In this document: positions 17,908-26,594 of the stretch, one piece after another
Layout: every line of letters starts with the position of its first letter
Numbering within the stretch: position 1 is the stretch's first letter
From: Streptomyces roseicoloratus
Lineage (GTDB): Bacteria > Actinomycetota > Actinomycetes > Streptomycetales > Streptomycetaceae
Assembly (NCBI RefSeq): GCF_004117935.1
Contig: NZ_SDOY01000166.1
Span: 78,354-142,353 of the forward strand
Reading direction: 5' to 3'
DNA length: 64,000 bases
Position numbers and translations under genes: made by a program
Notes under the pieces: generated by a model
The model's database searches: none
Told to the model about the DNA's origin: nothing
Seen by the model: only the letters and a program-made list of their open reading frames with translations

Positions 17908-18603
17908 GTGGTGAGCGGACCGTTCGCCACGGCTCCCGGCCGGCCCGCCGTGGTGCTCGTCAACCCCAACACCTCGGCGGCGACCACCAGGACGATGACG
18001 GCGATCGCCCGCCGCGCCCTCGCCGGAACGGGGCTCCGGGTCCGGGGCGTCACGGTCTCCGAGGGTCCGCCGATGCTCACCGACCCGGCCGCCCTGCGCG
18101 CCGCCGCTCCGCAGGTCGTCACCGCCGCCCGTGCGGCCGTCGCCTCCGGCGACTGCGCGGCCGTGATCGTCGCCGCGTTCGGCGACCCCGGACTCGACGC
18201 CGTCCGTGCGCTCCCGGTGCCGGTGGTCGGCATCGGTGCGGCCGCGCTCGCCGAGGCGGCCGCCGCCGGCCGCCGCTTCGGCATCGCCACCACCACCCCG
18301 CTCCTCGCCGACGCCCTCGCCGCGCACGTGGCCCGCCAGGGCCTGACGCCGGCGTACACGGGCGCCCGCTTCACCGCCGGCGACCCACAGCGGCTCGCCG
18401 CCCGCCCCGACGCACTGCTCGCCGCGCTGACGGACGCCGCCCACGCCTGCGTCGCACGCGACGGAGCCGAGGCCGTGGTCATCGGCGGCGGCCCGCTCGG
18501 CGAGGCCGCGGAAGCCCTGCGCCCGCGTCTCCCGGTCCCCGTCGTCGCGCCCATTCCCGCTGCCTGCCGCCGCGTCACCGAGCTGCTCACCGGGGCGCCC
18601 TGA
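17908..18603 (+). CDS. Asp/Glu/hydantoin racemase-like protein lacking both catalytic cysteines
   Basis: 231 residues. The fold and motifs are those of HyuE-type hydantoin/allantoin racemases: LVNPNTSAATTRTM at the start, VAAFGDPGLDA in the middle and VIGGGPLGE near the end. In active enzymes the second motif reads ACFGDPG and the third has a Cys in LGCA/T-G. Here both positions are Ala and Gly, so two-base racemisation looks impossible. GTG 17908 (or 17911) was chosen; a CDS start further down would cut the first strand. It sits next to purine-uptake genes, so an altered role on a ureide substrate is conceivable. Function unproven. Confidence 0.8.
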   Translation: MVSGPFATAPGRPAVVLVNPNTSAATTRTMTAIARRALAGTGLRVRGVTVSEGPPMLTDPAALRAAAPQVVTAARAAVASGDCAAVIVAAFGDPGLDAVRALPVPVVGIGAAALAEAAAAGRRFGIATTTPLLADALAAHVARQGLTPAYTGARFTAGDPQRLAARPDALLAALTDAAHACVARDGAEAVVIGGGPLGEAAEALRPRLPVPVVAPIPAACRRVTELLTGAP

Positions 18604-18667
18604 CGGCCTTCACCGCGCCGCCGGTGGCCTCCCGCGTCACCGGACCACCGCGTCACCGGAACCGCCC

Positions 18668-19231
18668 TCACCGCTCCACCTCCGTCCGGCGCCGGCACTC
18701 GTGCGCCAGGTGCGGATAGGCCGCCGCGATCGCCTCGTACAGACGGCGGCGCAGCAGGCGCTCGGCCTCGGCGCGGCCCGTGGCGCCGTACAGGCCGTCG
18801 AGGAGGGCGTCGTAGCGGGAGAGGGCGTGGCGGAGGTAGCCGACCTGCCAGCGGACCATCGCGCCGGCCGCGACGCCGCCGGGTCCGCGCGCGCCGAGCA
18901 GGTGCCGGTGGCGGACCGCCCGGCGCTCCAGCTCGGCGGCCGGCAGCCGGGGCACCTCGATGGGCTCGGCGCGGATCGTCGCGAGGACCGCCCGCCGCCT
19001 TCGCTCGGCCGCCGCGCCCCGCGCCGCGGGCGTGGCGGACTCGGCGAACTCCGGCGTGCGCTCCACCGCCTCCACCCGCGCGAGCAGATAGAGCCGCACC
19101 GGTGCGAGCGTCCAGCGCCGCGGGTCGCGCCCCTGGACGTCGGCCTGGCCGAGCAGCGCGTCCACCATCGCGTGGTTCCAGCCGCGCCCGCGCAGCCCGG
19201 CGAGCGACACATACGTCGTACGGTCCGTCAC
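18668..19231 (-). CDS. Hypothetical protein with Arg-rich helices
   Basis: 187 residues from GTG 19231 (GAGGGGG 4 bp upstream). No family recognised with confidence. The first ~55 residues (SLAGLRGRGWNHAMVDALLG, then DPRRWTLAPVRLYLLARVE) look like a helical module found at the N terminus of varied actinobacterial hypotheticals. The middle is strongly basic (ERRRRAVLATIRAE), and the rest is helical and Arg/Leu/Ala-rich. No signal peptide or membrane segment. It is convergent with the racemase-like gene (65-bp gap) and divergent from the FN3 lipoprotein. Confidence 0.65.
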   Translation of the reverse strand: MTDRTTYVSLAGLRGRGWNHAMVDALLGQADVQGRDPRRWTLAPVRLYLLARVEAVERTPEFAESATPAARGAAAERRRRAVLATIRAEPIEVPRLPAAELERRAVRHRHLLGARGPGGVAAGAMVRWQVGYLRHALSRYDALLDGLYGATGRAEAERLLRRRLYEAIAAAYPHLAHECRRRTEVER

Positions 19232-19351
19232 AATTCCCCCTCATTCCGTCGCGGAGAGTGATGGAACCAGTGAAGCGCACCCCACTGACAACGCCCCGGA
19301 CGGCGTCCTTCCCGTCGCCCCCTTGCCTCCGCGCCACCCGTCGTGCGATAT

Positions 19352-19363
19352 AGGTCCAGACCT
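19352..19363 (+). promoter_or_regulatory. Chitinase-type/DasR-like operator
   Basis: AGGTCCAGACCT is an inverted repeat (AGGTC-CA-GACCT) 21 bp before the start of the FN3 lipoprotein. Its core GGTCCAGACC matches the 12-bp repeats known from Streptomyces chitinase promoters and the DasR box core GGTCTAGACC at 9 of 10 positions. A TATAGG overlapping its left side could be the -10 box. Confidence 0.5.
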
Positions 19364-19384
19364 TTACGGGATGGAGGCACCCCC

Positions 19385-20350
19385 ATGCAACGCCCCCTCA
19401 CCGCAACCCTGTTGACCCTCACCGCCCTCGCCGCCGCGCCCCTCACCGCCTGCTCAGGCACCGCCGTCGCCGCGAGAGACACCCGCCCGCCCTCGGTCCC
19501 CGCCGGCGTCACCGCCACCGCCGGCAGCGCGACCACCGTCCACGTCATGTGGAACGCCGCCACCGACGACAAGGCCGTCACCGGCTACACCGTCCACCAC
19601 CAGGGCCGCCCGGTGAAGGAGCTCCCCGCCGGCACCCTCATGACCGACGTCACCGGCCTCGCCCCCGCCACGCCCCACACGTTCACCGTCCGCGCCCGCG
19701 ACGCCGCCGGAAACGTCTCCGCGGACAGCGCCGCCGTCACCGCCACCACACCCGCCGCCACCGCCGAGGACCGCACGCCCCCGAGCCGCCCCACCGCCCT
19801 GCGCGTCACCCCGACCGGTCCCGGCGCCGCCACGCTCACCTGGCGGCCGGCCCGCGACGACACCCGCGTCACCGCCTACGACGTCTACCAGTCGGGCTCC
19901 CGCGTCCACACCGTCCCCGGCTCCGCCACCGAGGCCCGCCTCACCACCCTGCGCCCCGCCACCGCCTACACCTTCACCGTCCGCGCCCGCGACGCCGCCG
20001 AGAACTCCTCCCCGGACAGCGACGCCGCCGACCTCACCACACCCGCCGCCCCGGGCAGGCGCCCCGCCACCGCGCCCACCGGCGTCACCGCCACCGCCGC
20101 CAAGGGCACCATCACCGTCACCTGGACCCCGCCCCGCACCGCGACCCCCGTCAAGGAGCACCAGCTCCACCTGAACGGCCGCTTCGCCACCACCATCGTC
20201 TGGGGCGCCGACCCGGGCCCCGGGCCCGTCGAGTACACCCTCACCGTCCCCGCCACCCCCGGCGTCCGCTACGCCCTCACCCTCCGCGCCCGGCTCCCCG
20301 ACGGCACCTGGGGCGACTTCTCCGCCCCGCGCACGGTCGTGACGGTCTGA
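19385..20350 (+). CDS. Lipoprotein with three fibronectin type III repeats
   Basis: 321 residues from ATG 19385 with GGAGG 7 bp upstream. The signal peptide ends in a lipobox (LTAC at residues 20-23), so the protein should be anchored outside the membrane. Three FN3 domains follow (about residues 35-120, 130-210, 225-321), each with the Trp and the Tyr-Thr-Phe-x-V-x-A-R-D core; the third is more divergent. There is no catalytic domain, unlike the FN3-containing chitinases and cellulases. A chitinase-type operator in front suggests expression with polysaccharide-degrading enzymes. Confidence 0.88.
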   Translation: MQRPLTATLLTLTALAAAPLTACSGTAVAARDTRPPSVPAGVTATAGSATTVHVMWNAATDDKAVTGYTVHHQGRPVKELPAGTLMTDVTGLAPATPHTFTVRARDAAGNVSADSAAVTATTPAATAEDRTPPSRPTALRVTPTGPGAATLTWRPARDDTRVTAYDVYQSGSRVHTVPGSATEARLTTLRPATAYTFTVRARDAAENSSPDSDAADLTTPAAPGRRPATAPTGVTATAAKGTITVTWTPPRTATPVKEHQLHLNGRFATTIVWGADPGPGPVEYTLTVPATPGVRYALTLRARLPDGTWGDFSAPRTVVTV

Positions 20351-20426
20351 CGGCGCCGGCGCGACCGGCGAGCCCGGCGGAGGTTCGGCGGCCGTCGCCG
20401 ACCCGCCACACCGCCGCGCCCCGAAC

Positions 20427-20439
20427 TACGCTGGGAAGC
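20427..20439 (+). promoter_or_regulatory. -10 box for a leaderless transcript
   Basis: TACGCT at 20427-20432 is followed after 7 bp by the GTG start at 20440, the spacing of leaderless promoters. Confidence 0.45.
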
Positions 20440-22389
20440 GTGGCCGAGATCGTCCTCACCAACACCGGTCTTGACGCCTTCCTGGAAGCGAACCCCCAGT
20501 TCCGGGGACCGGGAGCCGTCAGGGCCGCGGATGCCGTGCTGAGTCTGCTCGCGCTGCGGGGCGCGGACCGGGCGACCGGGGTGCCGGAGCCGACGCCCGC
20601 ACTCGCCAAGGAGCTCCTCCTCGAAGACCTGCCCGCCTTCGTGTGCGCGGCCCCCGGTGACCTCGGGACCTATCCCGCCGTCCTGCGGGCGCTCGCCGGG
20701 CGGTTCGACGGAGAGCGGCGCGGCCGGGTGGAAGGGGCGGTCGGCGAGGCCGAGGCCGATTTCGAACGGGCCATGGGCGACCCCGGCAACCTCACCTGGC
20801 CCCGCTGGTACGCCCAGCTGCTGCGCACCGACGGCACCGACCCCGACGACCCCCAGGCCGTACGGGCCTGGCTCGCCGGGCTCGACGGGCCGCCGCTGCC
20901 CGACGGAGCGCGACGGGCCGACCTCATGGGCCGCACCGCCGTCGCGGACCTCCTCCTCAGCGAGGTCCTGACGAGGGCCTACGTCCGGGACGCCGAGCGG
21001 CCGCCCGCCGCCGGGCCGCTGCTCGGCGACCACGAGGTGGCCCAGGGCATCGGGACCGTCGCCGCCGCGCTGCTCGACCGGTGGACCGCGGCCGGGCTCG
21101 CCGAAGGGCTGGCCGGGGAGTACGCCCACCTCGCGCCCGGCCCGGACGACTTCCCCCACCTGGTCCTCGCCGACGCCCTGCTCGACGAGCACCTCGACTA
21201 CTACGGCGACCCGTCCGTGCCGCTGCCGCCGCCCGAGACGGAAGCGGCCGAGGAGGACGTCGAACGGGACGCCGACCTGCTCGCCGCCGCCGTCGACGAA
21301 CTCGCGGAGGCGGAGCCGTACGGGGCCGGCGAGGCGCCCGGGACGAGCATGACGGCCGGGACTGGAGGTATGGCCGGGACCGGAGGTACGGCCGGGACTG
21401 GAGGTACGGCCGGGGCGGGAGGCGCAGGCGTGCCCGAGCCGGGCGGTGGCGGGTCCGGCCCCCGTGGGGGCGGGGCCGGGCCCTACGGCGGCGAGGCCGC
21501 CCATCTGCTCTACACGCTCTACCAGCGCGGCTGCTCCGCCGAGTCGGTCGCACGCCGAGCCGCCGAGTTCGAGGACTGGGCGGTCGACCCGGCCCTGGAG
21601 GACGCGCCCGTCCGCGTACCGCCCCCCGCCTCGCCCGCGTACACCACGCCGACCGCCGGCGAACTCGCCCGGCTGCTCGGCTCGCCCGGCATCACCGACA
21701 CCGACCGAGCCCGGCTCGACAAGCCCGCGCGCGAACTCGCCGCGGTCGTCGACCGGCTGGCCGCGACCGGACTGGTCTTCCGCCACGGCGACGCCTTCGG
21801 ACTCACCCCGCGGGGCTGCGCCGTGGTCCGCTACCTCCTCGCGGTGCGCAGGGTCGCCGTGCCCGACGCCGCCGAGACGGCCGGCTGGGACGCCGCCCGC
21901 CTGGTGGCCGCCGCAGAGGGCTGGCCGCCGGCCGTCGCGGGCCGGGTGCTCGCCGACTGGCTGCGCGCCCGCGGCGACGGCGCCGGGGCCTGGGGTGAGC
22001 TGCTCGCGGCGGTCGGCACGGTCAACGCCGGCACCTCCGAAGCCGCCGCCACCCGTGCCCTGCTCGGTCTGCTCGACTGGTCCGCCGCACCGGCCGAGGC
22101 GCTGCGGAAGGCCCTTCCGGACCCGGTGGCCGGGGCACGAGCCGAGGAGGCGCTGCGCGCGCGGGGCGAGCGGGTGGAACCGGGCGTGGTGCCGGAATCG
22201 GCCCGGGCCCTGCGGGTCCTGGACGGGCTGCCCGGCAAGCGGGGGCCGCTGGAGTCCCGGCGCACCGCCTTCGACGAGGCGGCGGCGGGCTGGCCCGGCG
22301 GTTCGGCGGCCCTGGTCGCCACGATGGCGACCGCCGACCCGCACGAGACCGCACGGGTCCTCGGCCCCCTCGGCCTCGCCCCGCCGTGA
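20440..22389 (+). CDS. Hypothetical protein, 649 residues
   Basis: GTG 20440 is the start that removes the FN3 gene overlap and follows a TACGCT element at leaderless distance. No family recognised. The N-terminal ~280 residues are helical and acidic (for example LLLEDLPAFVCAAPGDLGTYPAVLRALAGRF). A Gly/Thr-rich linker at residues 300-350 includes four 6-residue repeats of the type (T/M)AGTGG. The C-terminal ~290 residues are again helical, with a winged-helix-like part around LAATGLVFRHGDAFGLTPRG. It has no signal peptide or membrane segment. The two-lobed layout suggests a cytoplasmic protein; its job is unknown. Confidence 0.75.
   Translation: MAEIVLTNTGLDAFLEANPQFRGPGAVRAADAVLSLLALRGADRATGVPEPTPALAKELLLEDLPAFVCAAPGDLGTYPAVLRALAGRFDGERRGRVEGAVGEAEADFERAMGDPGNLTWPRWYAQLLRTDGTDPDDPQAVRAWLAGLDGPPLPDGARRADLMGRTAVADLLLSEVLTRAYVRDAERPPAAGPLLGDHEVAQGIGTVAAALLDRWTAAGLAEGLAGEYAHLAPGPDDFPHLVLADALLDEHLDYYGDPSVPLPPPETEAAEEDVERDADLLAAAVDELAEAEPYGAGEAPGTSMTAGTGGMAGTGGTAGTGGTAGAGGAGVPEPGGGGSGPRGGGAGPYGGEAAHLLYTLYQRGCSAESVARRAAEFEDWAVDPALEDAPVRVPPPASPAYTTPTAGELARLLGSPGITDTDRARLDKPARELAAVVDRLAATGLVFRHGDAFGLTPRGCAVVRYLLAVRRVAVPDAAETAGWDAARLVAAAEGWPPAVAGRVLADWLRARGDGAGAWGELLAAVGTVNAGTSEAAATRALLGLLDWSAAPAEALRKALPDPVAGARAEEALRARGERVEPGVVPESARALRVLDGLPGKRGPLESRRTAFDEAAAGWPGGSAALVATMATADPHETARVLGPLGLAPP
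21352..21423 (+). repeat. Four 18-bp tandem repeats inside the 649-residue protein gene
   Basis: Copies at 21352, 21370, 21388 and 21406 share ACGGCCGGGACTGGAGGT with few changes and encode six-residue Gly/Thr-rich units. The length stays in frame. Confidence 0.85.
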
Positions 22390-22448
22390 GGCCGACGCCG
22401 CGCGGAGCTCTGGCCCTCGCGGCCCCGGCCCGCCGTCAGGCGTCGGCC
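22390..22448. terminator. Long-loop inverted repeat between convergent genes
   Basis: GGCCGACGCC (22390-22399) pairs with GGCGTCGGCC (22439-22448) over a 39-base loop. It sits between the 649-residue gene and the SGNH gene read from the other side, so it could serve both. Confidence 0.4.
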
Positions 22449-22507
22449 CGTGTGAGCCGGACCCCTCGGCGAAGGGCCTGGCTCCGTGGCATCCGGACCT
22501 CGCCCGC

Positions 22508-23659
22508 TCAGCCCGCCGTGAGGTACATCCCGGAGGCGCCCGCGCCCGCCGTGTTGCGGCAGCTGTAGTTGCCGGTCGGCTTCGCGCTGATCAGGGCGAG
22601 GCACCGGCCCTGCGCCTGCTGGCCGTAGTAGTTCGGGTGCATGTTCTCCTGGAGCGGGCCCTGGGTCCGGTTCTGGTCGATCCAGCGCGCCCACTCGCTC
22701 GTCGTCGCCGAGGCGGGCACGGTCGACGACACCTGCTTGCTGGCCTTGGCGCACACCTCGCGGCCCTGCATCATGTCGCGCAGATCCATGAACTGCGCTC
22801 CCTTGGCCGTCGCGACCGCCTTCAGCCGGTTCGCGATCTGCGGGACGAGCGAGTCGCGGGCCCAGTCGGAGTCCCGGTTCCAGAACGGACAGCCGCCGGT
22901 GCTCGTGCGGCTCCAGCCGCTCTCCCCGTAGCGGTTCTCGGAGGACCGGGGGATGGGGGAGGGGTAGGACTGGAGCACGATCCGGTAGTCGGAGGCGGAG
23001 TATCCGGCGCCGGTCATCACGGCCCTGATCTCGTCGATCGCCTTGCCGACGTCCGCCATCACGCCGTTGATCTTCGCGTCGACCTCGGCCTGCTGGTCGT
23101 CGTGGCAGTACGAGTACCAGATGATGTAGTCCGTGGCACAGGTCGTGATGATGTCGGCGAAGCCGAGGTCGTTGCCGCCGATGGACAGCGCGATCAGCTT
23201 CACGTCTCGGGTGGCCGCGACGGCCGCGAGCTGGTCGGCCTGCGGGGCCTCGCCCTTGTAGGAGACGCCGCCGGCGACCGAGCGGAACACGTTGCGCGTG
23301 GTGGCGCCGGAGCAGGCGAGGTTGATCAGCTCGCTCGCGATCGGGCCCGCGCTCTTCACCTCGGCCGAGTCCGAGCGGTGGCAGCCGTTGGCCTCCGAGG
23401 CGCCGTAGATCCGGCTCGGGTCGTACGTGCTGCCGGTCCAGGCCCGGTCGGTGCCGTTGCGGCTGCCACTGGTGGTCAGGCTGTTGCCCATCCAGCGGCC
23501 GGCCTCGCCGGAGATGTAGCTGTCGCCCAGGGAGACGACGGCGGTGGGCCCGGTCCCGGGGGAGGCGAGGGCCGGGGCCGGGGTCAGGGAGACGAGCCCG
23601 GCGGCGACGCACAGGGCGAGCAGTCCGCGCAGGGCGCGGCGGTGCGGGGACGAAGACAT
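22508..23659 (-). CDS. Secreted SGNH-hydrolase (lipase/esterase)
   Basis: 383 residues with a Sec signal peptide (about residues 1-32, ending ALA|SP). The SGNH blocks are present: GDSYISGEAG with the catalytic Ser, the Gly of block II in NLACSGATTRN, GGND in block III (LSIGGNDLGF), and the catalytic His in MHPNYYGQ. It resembles S. coelicolor-type extracellular lipases of GDSL family. Six to eight Cys suggest disulfides, normal for these enzymes. It starts at ATG 23659. Its role is probably to hydrolyse extracellular esters; the substrate is unknown. Confidence 0.92.
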   Translation of the reverse strand: MSSSPHRRALRGLLALCVAAGLVSLTPAPALASPGTGPTAVVSLGDSYISGEAGRWMGNSLTTSGSRNGTDRAWTGSTYDPSRIYGASEANGCHRSDSAEVKSAGPIASELINLACSGATTRNVFRSVAGGVSYKGEAPQADQLAAVAATRDVKLIALSIGGNDLGFADIITTCATDYIIWYSYCHDDQQAEVDAKINGVMADVGKAIDEIRAVMTGAGYSASDYRIVLQSYPSPIPRSSENRYGESGWSRTSTGGCPFWNRDSDWARDSLVPQIANRLKAVATAKGAQFMDLRDMMQGREVCAKASKQVSSTVPASATTSEWARWIDQNRTQGPLQENMHPNYYGQQAQGRCLALISAKPTGNYSCRNTAGAGASGMYLTAG

Positions 23660-23875
23660 GGCTGTGCTCCTGCGGTGAGCGGTGCGCAGTGAGTGGGGGA
23701 CAGCCGCCGGCCGGTGGCATGGCGGAATCTCGCACGCACCGGGTTGTTACCGCTAGGTAGCTGCATATTTCGGTTGCGTCACGTGACTTGTGAAACACCA
23801 TGGATCGAAAAGCGGTGCAAACGGATCGCGTATCGAACGCGAAGGGCCGGGGCCCGGGCGTCCGGTACGCGAAGG
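23660..23875. other. Promoter region of the SGNH gene with a palindrome
   Basis: No gene is seen here. A perfect 10-bp palindrome GTCACGTGAC lies at 23778-23787, about 120 bp upstream of the SGNH start, close to AT-richer DNA (23754-23775) that probably holds the promoter. The centre CACGTG is a plausible regulator site; the factor is unknown. Confidence 0.4.
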
Positions 23876-23914
23876 ACCCCGCCCCCGGTGCTGTGCGAGC
23901 ACCAGGGGCGGGGT
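23876..23914. terminator. Terminator of aceB
   Basis: 16-base arms (23876-23891 and 23899-23914) with one mismatch and a 7-base loop, 59 bases past the aceB stop. Confidence 0.75.
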
Positions 23915-23973
23915 CGTTCTGCGCGGCGGAGCCGGGCCGGGGGCCCGGACGACGCCGGACGGCTGCTGTGCGG

Positions 23974-25596
23974 TCAGCCGACCAGCTGGTCGTAGGCGGG
24001 AAGGGTCAGGAAGTCCGCGTAGTCGGCGTCGAGCGAGACGTGCAGCAGCAGGTCGTGGGCCTGCTGCCACTTCCCGGCCGCGAACGCCTCCTCGCCGATC
24101 TCCGCGCGGATCGCGGCGAGCTCCTCGGCGGCGACCTCACGGGCGAGTTCGGGGGTGGCCTTGCGGCCGTTCTCGAAGACGACCTCCGCGTTGATCCACT
24201 GCCAGATCTGCGAGCGCGAGATCTCGGCGGTGGCCGCGTCCTCCATCAGGTTGAAGATGGCGACGGCGCCGAGGCCGCGCAGCCAGGCCTCGATGTAGCG
24301 GATGCCGACCTGGACGGCGTTGCGCAGACCGTCGTAGGTGGGCTGGGCGTCCAGGGACGCGATGTCGATGAGCTCGGGGCCCTCGACGTGGACGTCCTCA
24401 CGCAGCCGGTCCTTCTGGTTCGGCTTGTCGCCGAGCACCGCGTCGAAGGAGGCCATGGCGATCGGGACGAGGTCGGGGTGGGCGACCCAGGAGCCGTCGA
24501 AACCGTCGCCGGCCTCGCGGTCCTTGTCGGCCTTGACCTTCTCGAACGCGACCTTGTTGACCTCGGCGTCCTTGCGGGACGGGATGAAGGCCGCCATGCC
24601 GCCGATCGCGTGCGCGCCGCGCTTGTGGCAGGTGCGGACGAGGAGTTCGGTGTACGCGCGCATGAACGGGGCCGTCATCGTGACCGCGTTGCGGTCCGGG
24701 AGGACGAACTTGCTGCCGCCGTCACGGAAGTTCTTGACGATGGAGAAGAGGTAGTCCCAGCGTCCCGCGTTCAACCCGGCGGCGTGGTCGCGGAGTTCGT
24801 AGAGGATCTCCTCCATCTCGTACGCGGCCGTGATGGTCTCGATGAGGACGGTGGCGCGGACGGTGCCCTGCGGGATGCCGACGTGGTCCTGGGCGAAGAC
24901 GAAGATGTCGTTCCAGAGGCGGGCCTCCAGGTGCGACTCGGTCTTCGGCAGGTAGAAGTACGGGCCCTTGCCGAGGTCGATCAGGCGCTGGGCGTTGTGG
25001 AAGAAGTAGAGGCCGAAGTCGACGAGCGCGCCGGGCACCGGGCGGCCCTCGACGGTCAGGTGACGCTCCTCCAGGTGCCAGCCGCGGGGCCGCATGACGA
25101 CCGTGGCGAGCTCCTCGGCCGGCTTGAGCGCGTAGCCCTTGCCCGAGCGCGGGTCGGTGAAGTCGATGTTCCGGGTGTACGCGTCGATCAGGTTGACCTG
25201 GCCGAGGATCACGTTCTCCCAGGTGGGCGCGGAGGCGTCCTCGAAGTCCGCGAGCCAGACCCTCGCGCCCGAGTTCAGCGCGTTGATCGTCATCTTGCGG
25301 TCGGTCGGGCCCGTGATCTCCACCCGGCGGTCGTTCAGCGCCGCCGGTGCGGGAGCGACCTTCCAGGACTCGTCGGCACGGATCGCCGCCGTCTCGGGCA
25401 GGAAGCCCAGCGACGAGGTGCGGGCGATCTCGGCGCGGCGCTCGGCCCGGCGGGCGAGCAGTTCGTCCCGGCGCGGGGTGAACCGACGGTGCAGCTCGGC
25501 CACGAAGGCCAGGGCCGTGTCGGTGAGCACCTCCTCCTGGCGCGGCAGGGGCTCGGCTTCGACGACGACCAGGGAGGACGGCGCTGGTGCGGACAT
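23974..25596 (-). CDS. aceB: Malate synthase A
   Basis: 540 residues. It condenses glyoxylate with acetyl-CoA to malate. Key sites: RPRGWHLEERH (glyoxylate Arg), LIETITAAYEMEEILYELRD with the metal-binding Glu/Asp, and the signature EDAATAEISR with the catalytic Asp. It is the ~530-residue A isoform. GAAGGAAG lies 9 bp before ATG 25596. No isocitrate lyase lies nearby and the promoter has both purine-regulon operator types, so this copy probably assimilates glyoxylate from allantoin rather than serving the classical glyoxylate shunt. Confidence 0.96.
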   Translation of the reverse strand: MSAPAPSSLVVVEAEPLPRQEEVLTDTALAFVAELHRRFTPRRDELLARRAERRAEIARTSSLGFLPETAAIRADESWKVAPAPAALNDRRVEITGPTDRKMTINALNSGARVWLADFEDASAPTWENVILGQVNLIDAYTRNIDFTDPRSGKGYALKPAEELATVVMRPRGWHLEERHLTVEGRPVPGALVDFGLYFFHNAQRLIDLGKGPYFYLPKTESHLEARLWNDIFVFAQDHVGIPQGTVRATVLIETITAAYEMEEILYELRDHAAGLNAGRWDYLFSIVKNFRDGGSKFVLPDRNAVTMTAPFMRAYTELLVRTCHKRGAHAIGGMAAFIPSRKDAEVNKVAFEKVKADKDREAGDGFDGSWVAHPDLVPIAMASFDAVLGDKPNQKDRLREDVHVEGPELIDIASLDAQPTYDGLRNAVQVGIRYIEAWLRGLGAVAIFNLMEDAATAEISRSQIWQWINAEVVFENGRKATPELAREVAAEELAAIRAEIGEEAFAAGKWQQAHDLLLHVSLDADYADFLTLPAYDQLVG

Positions 25597-25734
25597 GAAC
25601 TGTCACTTCCTTCAGCGGGCTTCACGGGCGGTGCCAGTCCGGCCGCCGGGCGCGTCGCGCGGCACGCAGTGCCACTGGCGCCGGGATACGGCCGGGAGCG
25701 CCGTCTCGGAGGATCAGGCGCTTCTGAACAGTGG

Positions 25735-25774
25735 ATACTAGTTTCCTCATGGTGGAAGTTCAATGGTTTGTTGA
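25735..25774 (-). promoter_or_regulatory. aceB promoter with both operator types
   Basis: Reverse strand: -35 TTGAAC (25763-25758), 17-bp spacer, -10 TAGTAT (25740-25735). A TCAAC-N6-TTGA site (25774-25760) ends in the -35 box, and TTCC-N7-GGAA (25757-25743) fills the spacer. Centres are 17 bp apart. The same pair with the same 17-bp spacing lies before allB. Confidence 0.75.
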
Positions 25775-25823
25775 TGTCGAGATTCTTCGGGTCGACACAA
25801 CGTGGCGCTCGGTGCCACCACCT

Positions 25824-26435
25824 TCACTCCAGGTGCACCAGGTCCGCCTCCGTGTCGATGTCATAGGGCTCGGCCACATCCGAACAGTCCACGAGCGTGA
25901 TCGCATCCCGATGCGCCTTCAGGTAGTCCCGCGCCCCCTGGTCCCCGACCGCGCCCGCCGCGATGGCCGCCCAGCGGTCCGCGCCGAACAGCACCGGATG
26001 GCCGCGCCTCCCGTCGTACGAGGCCGCCGCGAGCGTCCCGCGCGAGCCGTACGCGGCACGCACCCGGTCCACCGCCGCGGGGCCGATCCCCGGCTGGTCC
26101 ACCAGCGACACCAGGGCCGCGTCCACCGGCAGGGCCTCCGCCTTCAGCGACGCGAGCCCGGCGCGCAGCGAGGAACCCATGCCCTCCGCCCAGTCCGGGT
26201 TGTCCACCAGGACGCACCCCGGCAGCCGGGCCTCCGCCCGCACCCGCTCGGCGGCCGCGCCGAGCACCACGTGCACCACCTCGCAGCCGCCCTCCCGCAG
26301 CACCCGTACGGCGTGCTCGACGAGCGGCCGGCCGCGGTGCGTGAGCAGGGCCTTGGGGCGCCCGCCGAGCCGCCGGCCGCCGCCGGCCGCGAGCAGCAGT
26401 CCCGCCACGAGGGGTTCTTCCGTCTCACGAGTCAT
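25824..26435 (-). CDS. MobA-like nucleotidyltransferase
   Basis: 203 residues from ATG 26435. The nucleotide-binding signature LLLAAGGGRRLGGRPKALL is at the N terminus; DNPDWAEGMGSSLRAGL and the metal-binding LVDQPG follow. The family includes MobA and MocA, which attach GMP or CMP to molybdopterin, and CoxL-linked proteins. Placed upstream of aceB in a purine region, a role in preparing the molybdenum cofactor of a xanthine dehydrogenase is likely, although no such enzyme lies in the window. It is co-directional with aceB but aceB has its own promoter. Confidence 0.82.
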   Translation of the reverse strand: MTRETEEPLVAGLLLAAGGGRRLGGRPKALLTHRGRPLVEHAVRVLREGGCEVVHVVLGAAAERVRAEARLPGCVLVDNPDWAEGMGSSLRAGLASLKAEALPVDAALVSLVDQPGIGPAAVDRVRAAYGSRGTLAAASYDGRRGHPVLFGADRWAAIAAGAVGDQGARDYLKAHRDAITLVDCSDVAEPYDIDTEADLVHLE

Positions 26436-26594
26436 GGGGAGTGCATACCGCATCGCGGCCGGATCACACGGATGTCTGAACTTGCGTCCGGCCGCTGGCG
26501 TGCCGGGCGCGCGGGGGAGTTAACTGGCCCGCGACCCAGGGCGCCCGACCACGGCCCGGCGGTCGGCACAGTGGCGTGCGCAAGTGGGGGAACC

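Noticed and set aside
16050..19337. A 1,095-residue antisense reading frame
   Set aside because: Overlaps an NCS2 permease and others on the opposite strand; no recognisable domain.
23754..23787. An AT-rich insertion-sequence end
   Set aside because: No flanking direct repeats and no transposase; it is just the promoter-like region of the SGNH gene.
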